A DNA stretch of 56,072 nucleotides from CAZKXX01 sp964556705 (lineage in GTDB: Bacteria; Acidobacteriota; Terriglobia; UBA7540). The notes under the pieces were generated by a model that was given only the letters and a program-made list of their open reading frames with translations, ran no database searches and had not been told where the DNA came from. The stretch is taken from positions 1 through 56,072 of the forward strand of contig CAZKXX010000011.1 of the NCBI GenBank assembly GCA_964556705.1, given 5' to 3'. Shown here piece after piece: positions 34,339 to 44,600 of the stretch. A program made the translations under genes and the position numbers. Position 1 is the stretch's first letter, and the number at the start of each line of letters is the position of its first letter.

Positions 34339-34897
34339 AATCGTCCTGGCTCCGATGGGCATCTTCCTGGCCGTGCTGTTCGCTGGGCTGATGGGCGGCT
34401 TGCTGGGGTGGATGTTCAAAGTTCCGGCGCCCATCGGCCCGGAAGTGGCCCACGCGCGGCGCAGCGTGAGCGGCATCCGGCGCATTCTGGTGCCGACGCG
34501 AGGGTCGGAATACGACGAGCGCGCCGTCGAGTTGGCCTGCCGCCTGGGGCAGGAACAGGAATCGCAGATCATCCTGACCTACGTCATCGAGATTCCGCTT
34601 TCGCTGGCGCTGAATACTCCGCTTCCGGAGGAGGAGGCCAAGGCTCAGGACGTGGTGCGGCGTGGCGTGGAAATCGTCAAGCTGCACCGGCTGGAACCCA
34701 TTCCCCGCATCGAGCGCGACCGTCAGGCAGGGCGGGGAATCCTGCGCGCGGCGCGCGACCTGGATGTGGACCTGGTGGTGATCGGGATGAATCCGGCGCG
34801 CAGCCACTTCGCCGACCCGCTGGGGCGGACGACCGAGACCCTGTTGCGCAACGCGAACTTCGAAGTGATCGTGGACAAACATCCGGCGGCCGCTTAG
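34316..34897 (+). CDS. Universal stress protein with N-terminal membrane anchor
   Basis: A 193-residue protein. Residues ~8-35 form one hydrophobic helix, then a UspA fold starts at RRILVPTRGSEYDERAVELACRLG and ends VDLVVIGMNPARSHFADPLGRTTETLLRNANFEVIV, with the ATP-type loop Gly-x2... near residue 165. Most Usp proteins are soluble; a membrane anchor fits a role next to transporters. It precedes a TrkA-type subunit by 152 bases. Confidence 0.85.
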   Translation: MTPAAETEIVLAPMGIFLAVLFAGLMGGLLGWMFKVPAPIGPEVAHARRSVSGIRRILVPTRGSEYDERAVELACRLGQEQESQIILTYVIEIPLSLALNTPLPEEEAKAQDVVRRGVEIVKLHRLEPIPRIERDRQAGRGILRAARDLDVDLVVIGMNPARSHFADPLGRTTETLLRNANFEVIVDKHPAAA

Positions 34898-35049
34898 AAG
34901 AGGCCCCTCCGACGCTTCCCTCCGTCCCTGACGAGGAGTGCGGATTGTTCCCCAACCCCCAGGGGATTATGATTGAATGTTACGTCGCCGGGGCCGTGTG
35001 AGAGACGAACCCCTCGTGCGGCGGCCGGGACGCGGGACCAACGGAACTT

Positions 35050-36186
35050 ATGAAGATTATTGTCATCGGGTACGGGCGGCTGGGCTCGCAGTTCGTCAAA
35101 CGGATCGACACGGACTCCAACGAACTGGTCGTCATCGACAAGGAACGGGCGATTCTCGACCGGCCGGACTTTCCGAGGAACGTCCGCTTCTTCGTCGGCA
35201 ACGCGATTGACGTGGACCTGCTGCGCGAGGCGGGCGCGGACTCGGCCGACCTGATGATGGCCCTGACGCGCGATGAAAACACCAACCTGATGATCGCGCA
35301 GATCGCGCGCGTGGTCTTCAATATTCCCAAAGTCGTCGCCGTGGTGTACGACCCGCAGCGCGAAGCGAGTTTCCACGAAGCGGGGATCGAAACGCTGGCC
35401 GTGACGGTGGCGGGGGCGGACCTGCTGGCCCGGCGGCTGACGGGAACTCCCGTGGCCGGTACCGAAGCCTCCGCCCCGGCGGTCGCGGCGCGGGTGCCGG
35501 TGCGGCCGCTGGAAGCGCAGGACGGGAGCTTCTACGTCATCATCGTGGGCGGCGGTCTGGTGGGCTATTACCTGGCGCGCGCCCTGCTGAAGAACGGCCA
35601 CGAAGTGACCATCATCGAACACGACCCGGTCAAGTTCGAACTCGTTTCCCAGCAGATTGACTGCCCTGTGCTGTTCGGTGACGGCTCGACGACGGCGGTG
35701 CTCGATCGCGCCGGCGCCAGCCGCGCCAACCTCGTCTGCGCCGTCACCAACCACGACCAGGACAACCTCATCGCCTGCCAGATGGCCAAGTACCACTTTG
35801 GAATTCCCAAGACGATCGCGCGGGTGAAAAACCCGAAAAACGAAATGGTGATGCGCCGTTTGGGCGTGGACACGACGGTGAGCTCGACGGCCATCATGAC
35901 GAACCTGATCGAGACGGAACTTCCCACCACGTCTCTCCGCACGGTGGCGAGCCTGGGGTCGTGCGGCGCCAGCATCTTCGAATTCCGATTGAGCAAAGGC
36001 TCGCCCGTCGTGGGCCAGGCCGCCGGCAGGGTGGCGCTCCCGACGCAGTGTTTGCTCATCGGCGTGGTGCGCAACGGCGAACTCCTCTCGCCGACTCTCG
36101 CCACGCTGCTCGAGCCGGGCGACACGCTGCTCGCCCTTGTCCATCACACGCAGGAACACGCCGCGCGCAAAGCCCTGCTGGGCTGA
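35050..36186 (+). CDS. TrkA-type K+ transport regulatory subunit with two NAD-binding domains
   Basis: A 378-residue cytoplasmic protein. Two Rossmann RCK/TrkA-N domains begin IIVIGYGRLGSQFVK (residue 2) and VIIVGGGLVGYYLARALLKNGHEVTIIEHDP (~162); a TrkA-C domain ends the protein (FEFRLSKGSPVVG...LEPGDTLLALV). Such subunits gate TrkH/KtrB channels or cation antiporters in response to nucleotides. No channel subunit is in the window, so its partner lies elsewhere. Confidence 0.9.
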   Translation: MKIIVIGYGRLGSQFVKRIDTDSNELVVIDKERAILDRPDFPRNVRFFVGNAIDVDLLREAGADSADLMMALTRDENTNLMIAQIARVVFNIPKVVAVVYDPQREASFHEAGIETLAVTVAGADLLARRLTGTPVAGTEASAPAVAARVPVRPLEAQDGSFYVIIVGGGLVGYYLARALLKNGHEVTIIEHDPVKFELVSQQIDCPVLFGDGSTTAVLDRAGASRANLVCAVTNHDQDNLIACQMAKYHFGIPKTIARVKNPKNEMVMRRLGVDTTVSSTAIMTNLIETELPTTSLRTVASLGSCGASIFEFRLSKGSPVVGQAAGRVALPTQCLLIGVVRNGELLSPTLATLLEPGDTLLALVHHTQEHAARKALLG

Positions 36187-36199
36187 CTCCACGCTCCCC

Positions 36200-38218
36200 T
36201 TACATCTTTTCCGGGATTTCGATGCCGAGCAGATCGAGCGTTCGGCACAGCGTTGCTTCCACCAGAACCACGAGGAATAGCAGGAATTTTTGCCGCGCTG
36301 CGTCCGGCTCCGCGAGGATGTGGTGATGGTGATAGAAATTGTTAAACGCCTGCGCGAGGCGGAAGGCGTACTTGGCGACGACGGAAGGTTCGGTCGTGGT
36401 GACGGCCTGGTCGGCGGCCGCTTCGAGTTGCGCGGCGGCGAGGGTCATCGCCCAGAACACCGGGCCATACTCCTCGGCGAAGAACTCGCGCAGCGCCTCC
36501 GCGCTCATCTTCTCTCCCAGCCGTTCGGGGAGAAAGTCGGGATCGAGTTCGCGATAGCGGCGAAAGATGTTGCGGGCGCGGACGACCGTGTATTGCAGGT
36601 ACGGCCCGGTCTCGCCCTCGAAGGCCAGCGCTTCCTTGAAATCGAAGGCGATGATGATGCGGCGGGAAAATTTGAGCATGAAGTAGCGGAGCGCGGCGAC
36701 GGCGATCATCTGCGCGCAGGCGCGCTGCTCGGCCGGGTCGGGCGTCATTTCGCGCGACGCCACTTCGGCCAGCGCGCGCTCGATCAGCCGGGTCACAAGG
36801 TCGTCGGCCTTGATGCCCAGTCCCTTGCGCCCGGAGACTTCGATATAGGTGCGCCCGCGCTCCTCCTCGCTCAGTGAAAGGCCCATCTCTTCGGCGCAGG
36901 CGGGTGAAAGCCCCACGACTTCGTAGGCGAAGTGGTGCAGCCGCGCCGCCTGCTCGCGAAAGCCCAGGAGCCGGAACGCCGCGGCCACCACGTTCTGGAG
37001 ATACGACTGGCGCGTGTCGATGACCGCGTAAGCTTCCGTGGCGCCGCCGAACGCGGGCGCGTCCGGCGCGCTTTCCGACGCCGTACGCCACACGATGCTA
37101 CCGTCGGGATAGCGGTGGAAGGGCTGATAGCCGAAATCCTTTCCCAGCAATCCGAACTTCCACAGGTGATAGGCGATGTCCTTGCCGACGTATGTCACGG
37201 TGCCGTTCGAGCGCACGATGATCTTGACGTCTTCGCCGCCCGATTCTTTTTCAGTTTCGCCCTGCGCGTCCTCGTCCAGACTCATCACCCAGCAGCCCTG
37301 GTTCTTGCCCGATTCTTCGAAGCGAATGGCGCCGGTCTCTTTGAGCAGCTTGAAGGCGTGAGACCAGAAGTTGAGCCGAAGGATCTCGCTCTCCTGCGCC
37401 AACAGCTGGTAGCGCACGTTGAGGCGATCCATGGTCTCGAGGTGGCGCCGGCTGATGGCCGTGGAAACAGCCTCGGCGATCGCGGCCGCTTCGCCCTCGC
37501 CCTCCTCGATGGCCTTCAGCGTTTCGGCGCGCCAGGCGAGAGAAGACTTGTCTTCCTCGTAATGCTGGAAGACGCGCGCGTAGAGGTCCCAGCAGAAGTA
37601 GTCGAAGCGCACGGCGGGGTCGGCGATGAGCGCGCGGACGTCGGCGGCGGTCTTCTTTTCGAGGTGTTGAAATCCCACCACGACATCGGCAACCTGCACG
37701 CCGGTGTTGTCGATGTAGTTTTCGACCTCGACCATATACCCGCGGTAGCGGAGCAATCGCACGAACGTATCGCCGAGGACCGCGTTGCGCAGGTGCCCGA
37801 TGTGCGCCGCCTTGTTGGGATTAATGCTCGTGTGTTCGACGAGGACTTTGCCTTCGCGCGGGGATGGCGCGGGCGGGGAAGTCCGCAGTCGGAAAAGTGC
37901 GGAGGCAAAATCCGCGCGGTCGAAATGAAAGTTGATGTATCCGCCGCCGGCTACGCTGACGCGCTCCACGCCTTCGATGGGCAGCAGGCGCGCGGCGAGT
38001 TCCTCGGCGATTTTCCGGGGCGGACGGCGAAGCTGCTTGGCGAGTTCGAAGCACGCCGCCGTCGAAAGGTCGCCGAGTTCGGGCGCGGGCGGCGTATCGA
38101 GCGTCGGCGTTTCCACCGCGAGCCCGAAGGCTTCGGAGATTTCCTGCGTCAGCCTTTCGCGCACGCGCTGCTGGATTGCGAGATACAAGAACCGCTCCCG
38201 TTCGATCTCAAGCGTCAA
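36200..38218 (-). CDS. argS: Arginyl-tRNA synthetase
   Basis: A 672-residue class I synthetase, longer than the common ~560-590. An N-terminal tRNA-recognition domain (~1-120) is followed by NPNKAAHIGHLRNAVLGD with the HIGH motif, and the C-terminal anticodon domain contains ALRYFMLKFSRR and QYTVVRARNI. The KMSK loop is degenerate (SGRKGLGIKADDL), normal for ArgS. An insertion near residues 320-410 carries extra acidic residues. Convergent with the TrkA gene. Confidence 0.96.
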   Translation of the reverse strand: MTLEIERERFLYLAIQQRVRERLTQEISEAFGLAVETPTLDTPPAPELGDLSTAACFELAKQLRRPPRKIAEELAARLLPIEGVERVSVAGGGYINFHFDRADFASALFRLRTSPPAPSPREGKVLVEHTSINPNKAAHIGHLRNAVLGDTFVRLLRYRGYMVEVENYIDNTGVQVADVVVGFQHLEKKTAADVRALIADPAVRFDYFCWDLYARVFQHYEEDKSSLAWRAETLKAIEEGEGEAAAIAEAVSTAISRRHLETMDRLNVRYQLLAQESEILRLNFWSHAFKLLKETGAIRFEESGKNQGCWVMSLDEDAQGETEKESGGEDVKIIVRSNGTVTYVGKDIAYHLWKFGLLGKDFGYQPFHRYPDGSIVWRTASESAPDAPAFGGATEAYAVIDTRQSYLQNVVAAAFRLLGFREQAARLHHFAYEVVGLSPACAEEMGLSLSEEERGRTYIEVSGRKGLGIKADDLVTRLIERALAEVASREMTPDPAEQRACAQMIAVAALRYFMLKFSRRIIIAFDFKEALAFEGETGPYLQYTVVRARNIFRRYRELDPDFLPERLGEKMSAEALREFFAEEYGPVFWAMTLAAAQLEAAADQAVTTTEPSVVAKYAFRLAQAFNNFYHHHHILAEPDAARQKFLLFLVVLVEATLCRTLDLLGIEIPEKM

Positions 38219-38329
38219 GCGGCGTCGCGGAGGGGATCGCGCTTCGGATGCCTCCGTTCCGGCGACCGCAAACCGCCGATTATATCAGAGCGCTGAGGCG
38301 GGCCGCGTGATGCCCCCCGAAGGAACGCG

Positions 38330-39913
38330 TCAGCGGATCGCGGCGTCCGGTCTCAGCGGCGGGCGGTCGCGTCCCGCCAGCGCCACCTTGTACTGTTCGA
38401 GCAAATCAAACTCCTCGGCGGAGGCGAGCACCTTCTGCTGCTCGCCCTCCCAGTCGCGCGGCACACTGTGGAAAACCGGCAGCCCCCGCCGGCGGCGATA
38501 CCAGGCGTAATAGAGGAAGCAGAAAAAGACCCAGAGCGGGCCCGCGGCCCGCGCGATGTCGTGAGTGTAGAGCACCGCGACGAGGATGCCCGTGATGGCG
38601 AAGAAGCCGATGACGCCGAGCACGGGGAAATGGATTTTACCTCGTCGAGTTTCGATGGAGATGTTCAGGGGCATCCGGTAGGGACGGGGCGTGTACGGGT
38701 CCACGAAGCGGAGGCGAATCAGCGAAATCATGATGAGCGTGTAGCCGAGCGTCGCGCCGAAGGCGTACACGTTGGCCATCGTTTCGATGGCGTCCGCGGT
38801 CAGCGAGGCGACCACGACCTGGACCGCTCCGATCGAGGAGAAGACGACGATGGTGCGCACCGGCGTGCGGCGGACCGGGTCCACCTTCTCGAACCAGTTG
38901 CTGATGGCGTCGAAGCGGCTCATCGAGAACGTGAGCCGCGAAACGCTCATGATGGCCGAGTTCGCCGAAATGAGCAGCGCGAACGCCGCCAGGATCGCCG
39001 TGGCGCTCTCCGCCAGCGGACCGAACCACGGCAGGTGGCTGGCGACGATGGCGACGGACTTCCCCACGTTCGCGGAATCCTCAAAGACCTCCGCGCGCAC
39101 CACGCCGAGCGTCAGGATGGAAAGGAAGACGGCGAAAAGAAACACCGTGAAGACCAGCCCGATCGAAGTGCGCGGAACAATCGTGGCGGGCCGCCGTGTT
39201 TCCTGCGCGGCCTGCGAGATGGATTCGAGCCCGACGAACGAGATGATGGCCAGCGACGCGCCGTAAAGAAACGTCTTCGAATCCATCGTGGCCCACGCGG
39301 CCGTCCACTGCTCGGAAACCATTTCCGGATGCCAGGCGAACAGGAAGCCGAGGATGATGATGGCCATTTCCGTGACGATGACACCGACGCCGATCACTTC
39401 GTTCAGCAAACTCGCCTCGCGCATGCCGCGAATATTCAGCCAGACGAGCAGGCCGATCACGCAGAGCGTCTGGACCATCAGGCCGACGTGAACCTCATGA
39501 AACGGACCGAGCGAAGTGGTCCAGGCGGTGATGGAGGGGAAGAAGTGGTTCATGTAAGTCGAGCAGAAATAGGCGAACAGGGCGACGCACAGCGTGTAGT
39601 CGAGCACCAGCGCCGAGCCGGAGATGAGTCCGAAGAAATCTCCCAGCCCTCGCATCGCGTAGTACTGCCCGCCGCCCGCCACCGGATAGGCCGAAGCCAG
39701 CTCCGTGTACGCGAGGCCGAGAAGGATGTAGGCGATGCCGGCCAGCGTGAAGGCCAGCGGCGCCGCGCCCGCAGTGATGGCAAACACCACACCCAGTGCC
39801 ACGAACGTGTCCGCGCCGACGTCGGCGAAGCCCCACATGTAGGAGCCCCACACCGTCACGTCGCGGCGCAACTCCTGCTCGGGAGGTGTTGATGGGGAGG
39901 CGGTTTCTGCCAT
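38330..39913 (-). CDS. APC-family amino acid permease
   Basis: A 527-residue, 12-helix secondary transporter from ATG 39913 (MAETASPS). GAAPLAFTLAGIAYILLGLAYTELASAYPVAGG covers helix 2 and the consensus loop of the amino acid-polyamine-organocation family; helix 1 region (GSYMWGFADVGADTFVALGV) carries the unwound Gly-rich segment. Later segments (SFVGLESISQAAQETRRPAT) are also typical. Substrate cannot be named. The open frame upstream to 40519 is on the divergent gene and is spurious. Confidence 0.92.
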   Translation of the reverse strand: MAETASPSTPPEQELRRDVTVWGSYMWGFADVGADTFVALGVVFAITAGAAPLAFTLAGIAYILLGLAYTELASAYPVAGGGQYYAMRGLGDFFGLISGSALVLDYTLCVALFAYFCSTYMNHFFPSITAWTTSLGPFHEVHVGLMVQTLCVIGLLVWLNIRGMREASLLNEVIGVGVIVTEMAIIILGFLFAWHPEMVSEQWTAAWATMDSKTFLYGASLAIISFVGLESISQAAQETRRPATIVPRTSIGLVFTVFLFAVFLSILTLGVVRAEVFEDSANVGKSVAIVASHLPWFGPLAESATAILAAFALLISANSAIMSVSRLTFSMSRFDAISNWFEKVDPVRRTPVRTIVVFSSIGAVQVVVASLTADAIETMANVYAFGATLGYTLIMISLIRLRFVDPYTPRPYRMPLNISIETRRGKIHFPVLGVIGFFAITGILVAVLYTHDIARAAGPLWVFFCFLYYAWYRRRRGLPVFHSVPRDWEGEQQKVLASAEEFDLLEQYKVALAGRDRPPLRPDAAIR

Positions 39914-40003
39914 GTTGGTGACGGGCCGGGAAAAGACCGGCGAGTCCCGAAGGCCGAATAGCGCCGCGATTCCCCACGCGGAGCAATCGGCTGAAGGGGT
40001 GGA

Positions 40004-40032
40004 ATCATAATCCATTCCGAGCGCGAATTGAA
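40004..40032 (-). promoter_or_regulatory. Promoter of the amino acid permease
   Basis: TTCAAT (40032-40027), 17-base spacer, TATGAT (40009-40004), giving a leader of about 85 bases. Confidence 0.5.
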
Positions 40033-40072
40033 CGGGAATCTTGCTGGCACGATGGGACCGCGCGACCTCCGG

Positions 40073-40101
40073 TTGACGCGCGCCCAGATGTGGTTTACGT
40101 T
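40073..40101 (+). promoter_or_regulatory. Promoter of the TolB-like gene
   Basis: TTGACG (40073-40078), 17-base spacer, TACGTT (40096-40101), 25 bases before ATG 40127. Confidence 0.55.
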
Positions 40102-40126
40102 CGCAGCAATCGAAAGGAGAGTTCAC

Positions 40127-41644
40127 ATGCGACCGATCCTGCCCGCCATTGAGCCTGAGACGCTGCGCTCCGCAAGGCTGGTGACTGCGTTTTTTGCCTT
40201 GACGCTCTTCGTGCCCGGCGTTTCCGCGGCTGAAGCCGTGGGAGACTTCGAAGCAGCCGTCGACGTCGGCGTCACGCCGCGCGCCGGCTCGGCGAAGTTC
40301 GATGCTTCGGTCGGCGAGTATCGCGTGGTGGGAGGCGGGCACAACATGTGGGACCGCGAGGACGCCTTCCATTTCGTGTGGCGGCGCATGTCCGGCGACC
40401 TGCGGCTCAGCGCCAACGTGCAATTGCTCGGCACCGGCACGCAGGCGCACCGCAAAGCGGGATGGGTGGTGCGGCAGACTCTGGACGCGGACTCGCCGTA
40501 CGTCTCCGTCGTCGTTCACGCCGACGGGCTGACGACGATGCAGTTTCGACGGGCCAAGGGCGCCATCACGGAAGAGGTGCGCTCGCCGGTTTCGATGCCG
40601 CTGCGGCTTTCGCTCGAGCGTCGCGGCGACGAATTCAGCTTCGCGGTCTCAAAAAGCGGCGAGCCCGAGAGCAGAGAAGCTCCCGTCAAACTCGCGCTCG
40701 GCGACCCCGTTTACGTCGGCCTCGCCGTGTGCTCGCACGACGTCAAGGAACTCGAAACGGCGCTCTTCTGGAACGTTCGCATCGAAGGGGCGCCGCCGCC
40801 GAAGTTCGCGAGACCCACGGTCGAAAGCAGTCTCGAAATCATCTCCGCCGACGGCAAGGAGCGGCGCGTCGTCTATCGCGCGCGCGAACATTTTGAAGCC
40901 CCGAACTGGTCGCGCGACGGACAGCACTTGCTCTTCAACAGCGCGGGACGGGTCTTCACGGTTCCGGTGGCGGGCGGCATTGCGAAATTACTCGAAACGG
41001 GCACTGCCATCCGCTGCAACAACGACCACGGATTTTCGCCCGATGGAAAACTTATTGCGCTCAGTCATTCGCCTGCGGGACAGTCGCTGGTTTACGTCAT
41101 GCCCGCGACGGGCGGCGAGCCGCGCCTGGCCGTGCCTCAGGGCCCGGCCTACTGGCACGGCTGGTCACCCGACGGCAAGACGCTCGCCTATGTTGCGGAG
41201 CGCGGGGGGAACTACGACATTTACTCGATTCCTGTCGAAGGCGGCGAGGAGAAACGTCTGACCGAGGCGCCCGGGCTCGACGACGGGCCCGACTACACCG
41301 CCGACGGAAAATGGATCTACTTCAATTCTGAGCGCACGGGACAAATGCAGATCTGGCGTATGCGTCCCGACGGCAGCGGGCAGGAGCAGGTCACCTTCGA
41401 CGAATATCAGGACTGGTTCCCGCACCCCTCGCCCGACGGCAAGTGGCTGGTGTTTCTCTCCTACGAGAAGGACGTCCGGGGACATCCGCCGAACAAGGAC
41501 GTCATGCTGCGCCTCATGCCGCTCGCGGGGGGCGAGCCCCGCGTTCTGGCGCGCCTTTTCGGAGGGCAGGGAACCCTCAACGTGCCCTCGTGGTCGCCGG
41601 ACGGAAAATACTTTGCTTTCGTGAGTTACCGATTGCTGGAGTAG
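40127..41644 (+). CDS. Exported TolB-like beta-propeller protein with N-terminal DUF1349-like domain
   Basis: A 505-residue protein from ATG 40127 (AAAGGAGAG upstream). Signal peptide about 1-36 ending VSAAEA. Residues ~40-215 form a jelly-roll domain (FHFVWRRMSGDLRLSANVQLLG, KAGWVVRQTLDADSPYVSVVVHADG). Residues ~225-505 contain WD40/TolB repeats with the PDGK signature (FSPDGKLIALSHS, WSPDGKTLAYVAERGG, SPDGKWLVFLSYE, WSPDGKYFAFVSY). Beta-propellers of this type bind proteins or glycans in the periplasm; no catalytic residues are evident. Confidence 0.85.
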   Translation: MRPILPAIEPETLRSARLVTAFFALTLFVPGVSAAEAVGDFEAAVDVGVTPRAGSAKFDASVGEYRVVGGGHNMWDREDAFHFVWRRMSGDLRLSANVQLLGTGTQAHRKAGWVVRQTLDADSPYVSVVVHADGLTTMQFRRAKGAITEEVRSPVSMPLRLSLERRGDEFSFAVSKSGEPESREAPVKLALGDPVYVGLAVCSHDVKELETALFWNVRIEGAPPPKFARPTVESSLEIISADGKERRVVYRAREHFEAPNWSRDGQHLLFNSAGRVFTVPVAGGIAKLLETGTAIRCNNDHGFSPDGKLIALSHSPAGQSLVYVMPATGGEPRLAVPQGPAYWHGWSPDGKTLAYVAERGGNYDIYSIPVEGGEEKRLTEAPGLDDGPDYTADGKWIYFNSERTGQMQIWRMRPDGSGQEQVTFDEYQDWFPHPSPDGKWLVFLSYEKDVRGHPPNKDVMLRLMPLAGGEPRVLARLFGGQGTLNVPSWSPDGKYFAFVSYRLLE

Positions 41645-41693
41645 GCGCGGGAACGCGCGACCCGTGCGGAAGCCGCGCCAAATGCCCCTGCGC

Positions 41694-41722
41694 TTGACTT
41701 CCGCCCGCGCTGCGGTTATAGT
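41694..41722 (+). promoter_or_regulatory. Promoter of the phoH-ybeY-corC-era operon
   Basis: TTGACT (41694-41699), 17-base spacer, TATAGT (41717-41722). One of the best promoter matches in the window, followed by a leader of about 110 bases. Confidence 0.7.
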
Positions 41723-41839
41723 CAGGGTCAGGTAGATGATCGGGCACCACCTCTCCGTCATCCGGAATCCTTTCTCAAAGTCTGTGCGGTTTTCGGCCAG
41801 TGAGGTGTGACCTGGAGGTTGCCGACCGTTTCGGCGGAT

Positions 41840-42814
<975 letters not shown>

Positions 42815-42864
42815 ACGGTGAGGCGCGTCCTTCGCCGCCCCCGCAGAGGCGGGGACAATCGAGC

Positions 42865-43326
42865 GTGATCCTGAACCGGCAGAAGAAGGTTGCGCTTGAC
42901 CTGCGGGCGATCCGGAATTTCTCCCGGCGTCTGGCGCGCGTGCTGCCGCGCCGCGGAGAGTGGAACGTCTGCTTCGTGGACGACGCGGAGATGGCCCGGC
43001 TCAACGCCGCGTACCGCGGCAAGGCCCGGCCGACCGACGTGCTTTCGTTTCCGTGGAAGGCCGCGCGGGCGGGGGCCGGCGAGAAGGAGTTTCGAAAATT
43101 TCTCGGCGATATCGTGGTTTCCGCTGAGACGGCGCGCCGCAACGCTCGCGAGGCGGGTCATTCGACGCGCCGCGAAATCGAAGGGCTCCTCCTTCATGGA
43201 GCGCTGCACCTGCTCGGCTACGATCATGAGACCGACGAGGGAGAGATGACGGCGCTCGAACTCGCTCTTCGCAAGCGGCTCGGGATTTCCGGCAAGGCGG
43301 CTCGCGAAAAGGCTGACCGGCGATGA
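42865..43326 (+). CDS. ybeY: rRNA maturation RNase YbeY
   Basis: A 153-residue zinc metalloprotein from GTG 42865. The signature is LLLHGALHLLGYDHETD (His-x3-His-x5-His), with RPTDVLSFPW upstream. YbeY works in 16S rRNA 3'-end processing and ribosome quality control. It overlaps corC by 4 bases (ATGA). Confidence 0.96.
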   Translation: MILNRQKKVALDLRAIRNFSRRLARVLPRRGEWNVCFVDDAEMARLNAAYRGKARPTDVLSFPWKAARAGAGEKEFRKFLGDIVVSAETARRNAREAGHSTRREIEGLLLHGALHLLGYDHETDEGEMTALELALRKRLGISGKAAREKADRR

Positions 43327-44600
43327 ACTTCGTTTTCACTCTGGTGTGGATTGCGGCGCTGGCGTTCCTGCTCGTGGCGGGAACGGTCGCCGCGTATCTC
43401 CGCCTGCTGATGCGCCGGCTCACGCCCGTCGCGGCGCTGCACCTGTTTCCCGCGCGGCCCGGAAGGTTCCAGGCGGACCGCGAGCGCGTGGGCGTTTCCA
43501 TTTCGACGCTGCACGGCGCGACGATGGCGCTTTTCGCCGTGGGTGTGATGGGCCTGCTGACGCTCCACTGGCCCGACCATCTGTGGAACAACATCGGGAC
43601 CTCGACGCTGCTCGCCCTGATTGCCGTCGCGCTCTTCGACCAGTTGATTCCGTTTCTGCTGGTGGCGCGCGGGCCCAAGCCGGAAGTGGTGCTGGCGCGC
43701 TGGATGCCCGTTCTGCGCACGGCGGTTTTCGTCGCGCTGCCCATGACTTTTCCCATCCTGATTTCCGCCGGCGTCCGCCGGCTGCTCGAACCGCCCGAGG
43801 AAGAGGCCGCGCCGAAACCGCAACTGAGCCTCGCGGAATTTCTGGAAGCGAGTGAACGCGAGGGCCTGATCGAGAGCGCGCAGAGTGAGGCGCTCCGGTC
43901 CGTCATGGTGTTCGGCACGAAAGTCGTCCGCGAGGTGATGACGCCGCGGCCGGAAATGGCCGCGCTCGACGTGGACGCGCCGCTCGACCAGTTGCGCCGC
44001 CTCATCCGCGAAAAGCGCTTCACGCGCTATCCGGTTTACGCCGGGCAGCTCGACCAGATCCAGGGCATCGTCAACGCCCGCGATCTGATGGGCCTGTCGC
44101 CGGAAGAGCAGGAGCGCGCGTCGTTGCGTTCGCTCGTGCGCCCCGTCACGTTCGTGCCGGAGACGAAGCGCATCCGCGAACTGCTGAAGGAACTCCAGCA
44201 GACGACAACGCAGATGGCCATCGTCATCGACGAATATGGCAGCGTCGCGGGACTGGTGACGGTCGAAGACCTCGTTGAGGAACTTGTGGGCGAGATTCGC
44301 GACGAGTGGGAGCCGCACGCCGGGGACATCGTCAAGGTCTCACCGGACACCTATGTCGTCGCCGGCAACACGGAACTCGCGCACCTCTCGACACAGCTTC
44401 ACGTGCGCGTCGAAGGGCGCGACTTCTCGACCGTCTCGGGATTTATCCTCTCGCGGCTCGGACACGTTCCCCAGCCGGGCGAGAAAGTGGAGCTCAACGG
44501 GATGGTTTTTGAAGTCCTCGACGCGAACCCGCGCACGGTGCTGAAGGTGCGCCTGCGCCTCGCGTCCCAGCCCGCACCGTCTGCGCCCGCTCATGCCTGA
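43323..44600 (+). CDS. corC: CorC/HlyC-type CNNM transporter protein
   Basis: A 425-residue protein with an N-terminal membrane domain of three to four helices (CNNM/DUF21-like, ~1-145), two CBS domains (MTPRPEMAALDVDAPLDQLRRLI and VRPVTFVPETKRIRELLKELQ... MAIVIDEYGSVAGLVTVEDLVEELVGEI in part), and a C-terminal CorC_HlyC domain (FSTVSGFILSRLGHVPQPGEKVEL). The family moves or senses Mg2+ and other cations. It overlaps era by 8 bases. Confidence 0.92.
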   Translation: MNFVFTLVWIAALAFLLVAGTVAAYLRLLMRRLTPVAALHLFPARPGRFQADRERVGVSISTLHGATMALFAVGVMGLLTLHWPDHLWNNIGTSTLLALIAVALFDQLIPFLLVARGPKPEVVLARWMPVLRTAVFVALPMTFPILISAGVRRLLEPPEEEAAPKPQLSLAEFLEASEREGLIESAQSEALRSVMVFGTKVVREVMTPRPEMAALDVDAPLDQLRRLIREKRFTRYPVYAGQLDQIQGIVNARDLMGLSPEEQERASLRSLVRPVTFVPETKRIRELLKELQQTTTQMAIVIDEYGSVAGLVTVEDLVEELVGEIRDEWEPHAGDIVKVSPDTYVVAGNTELAHLSTQLHVRVEGRDFSTVSGFILSRLGHVPQPGEKVELNGMVFEVLDANPRTVLKVRLRLASQPAPSAPAHA

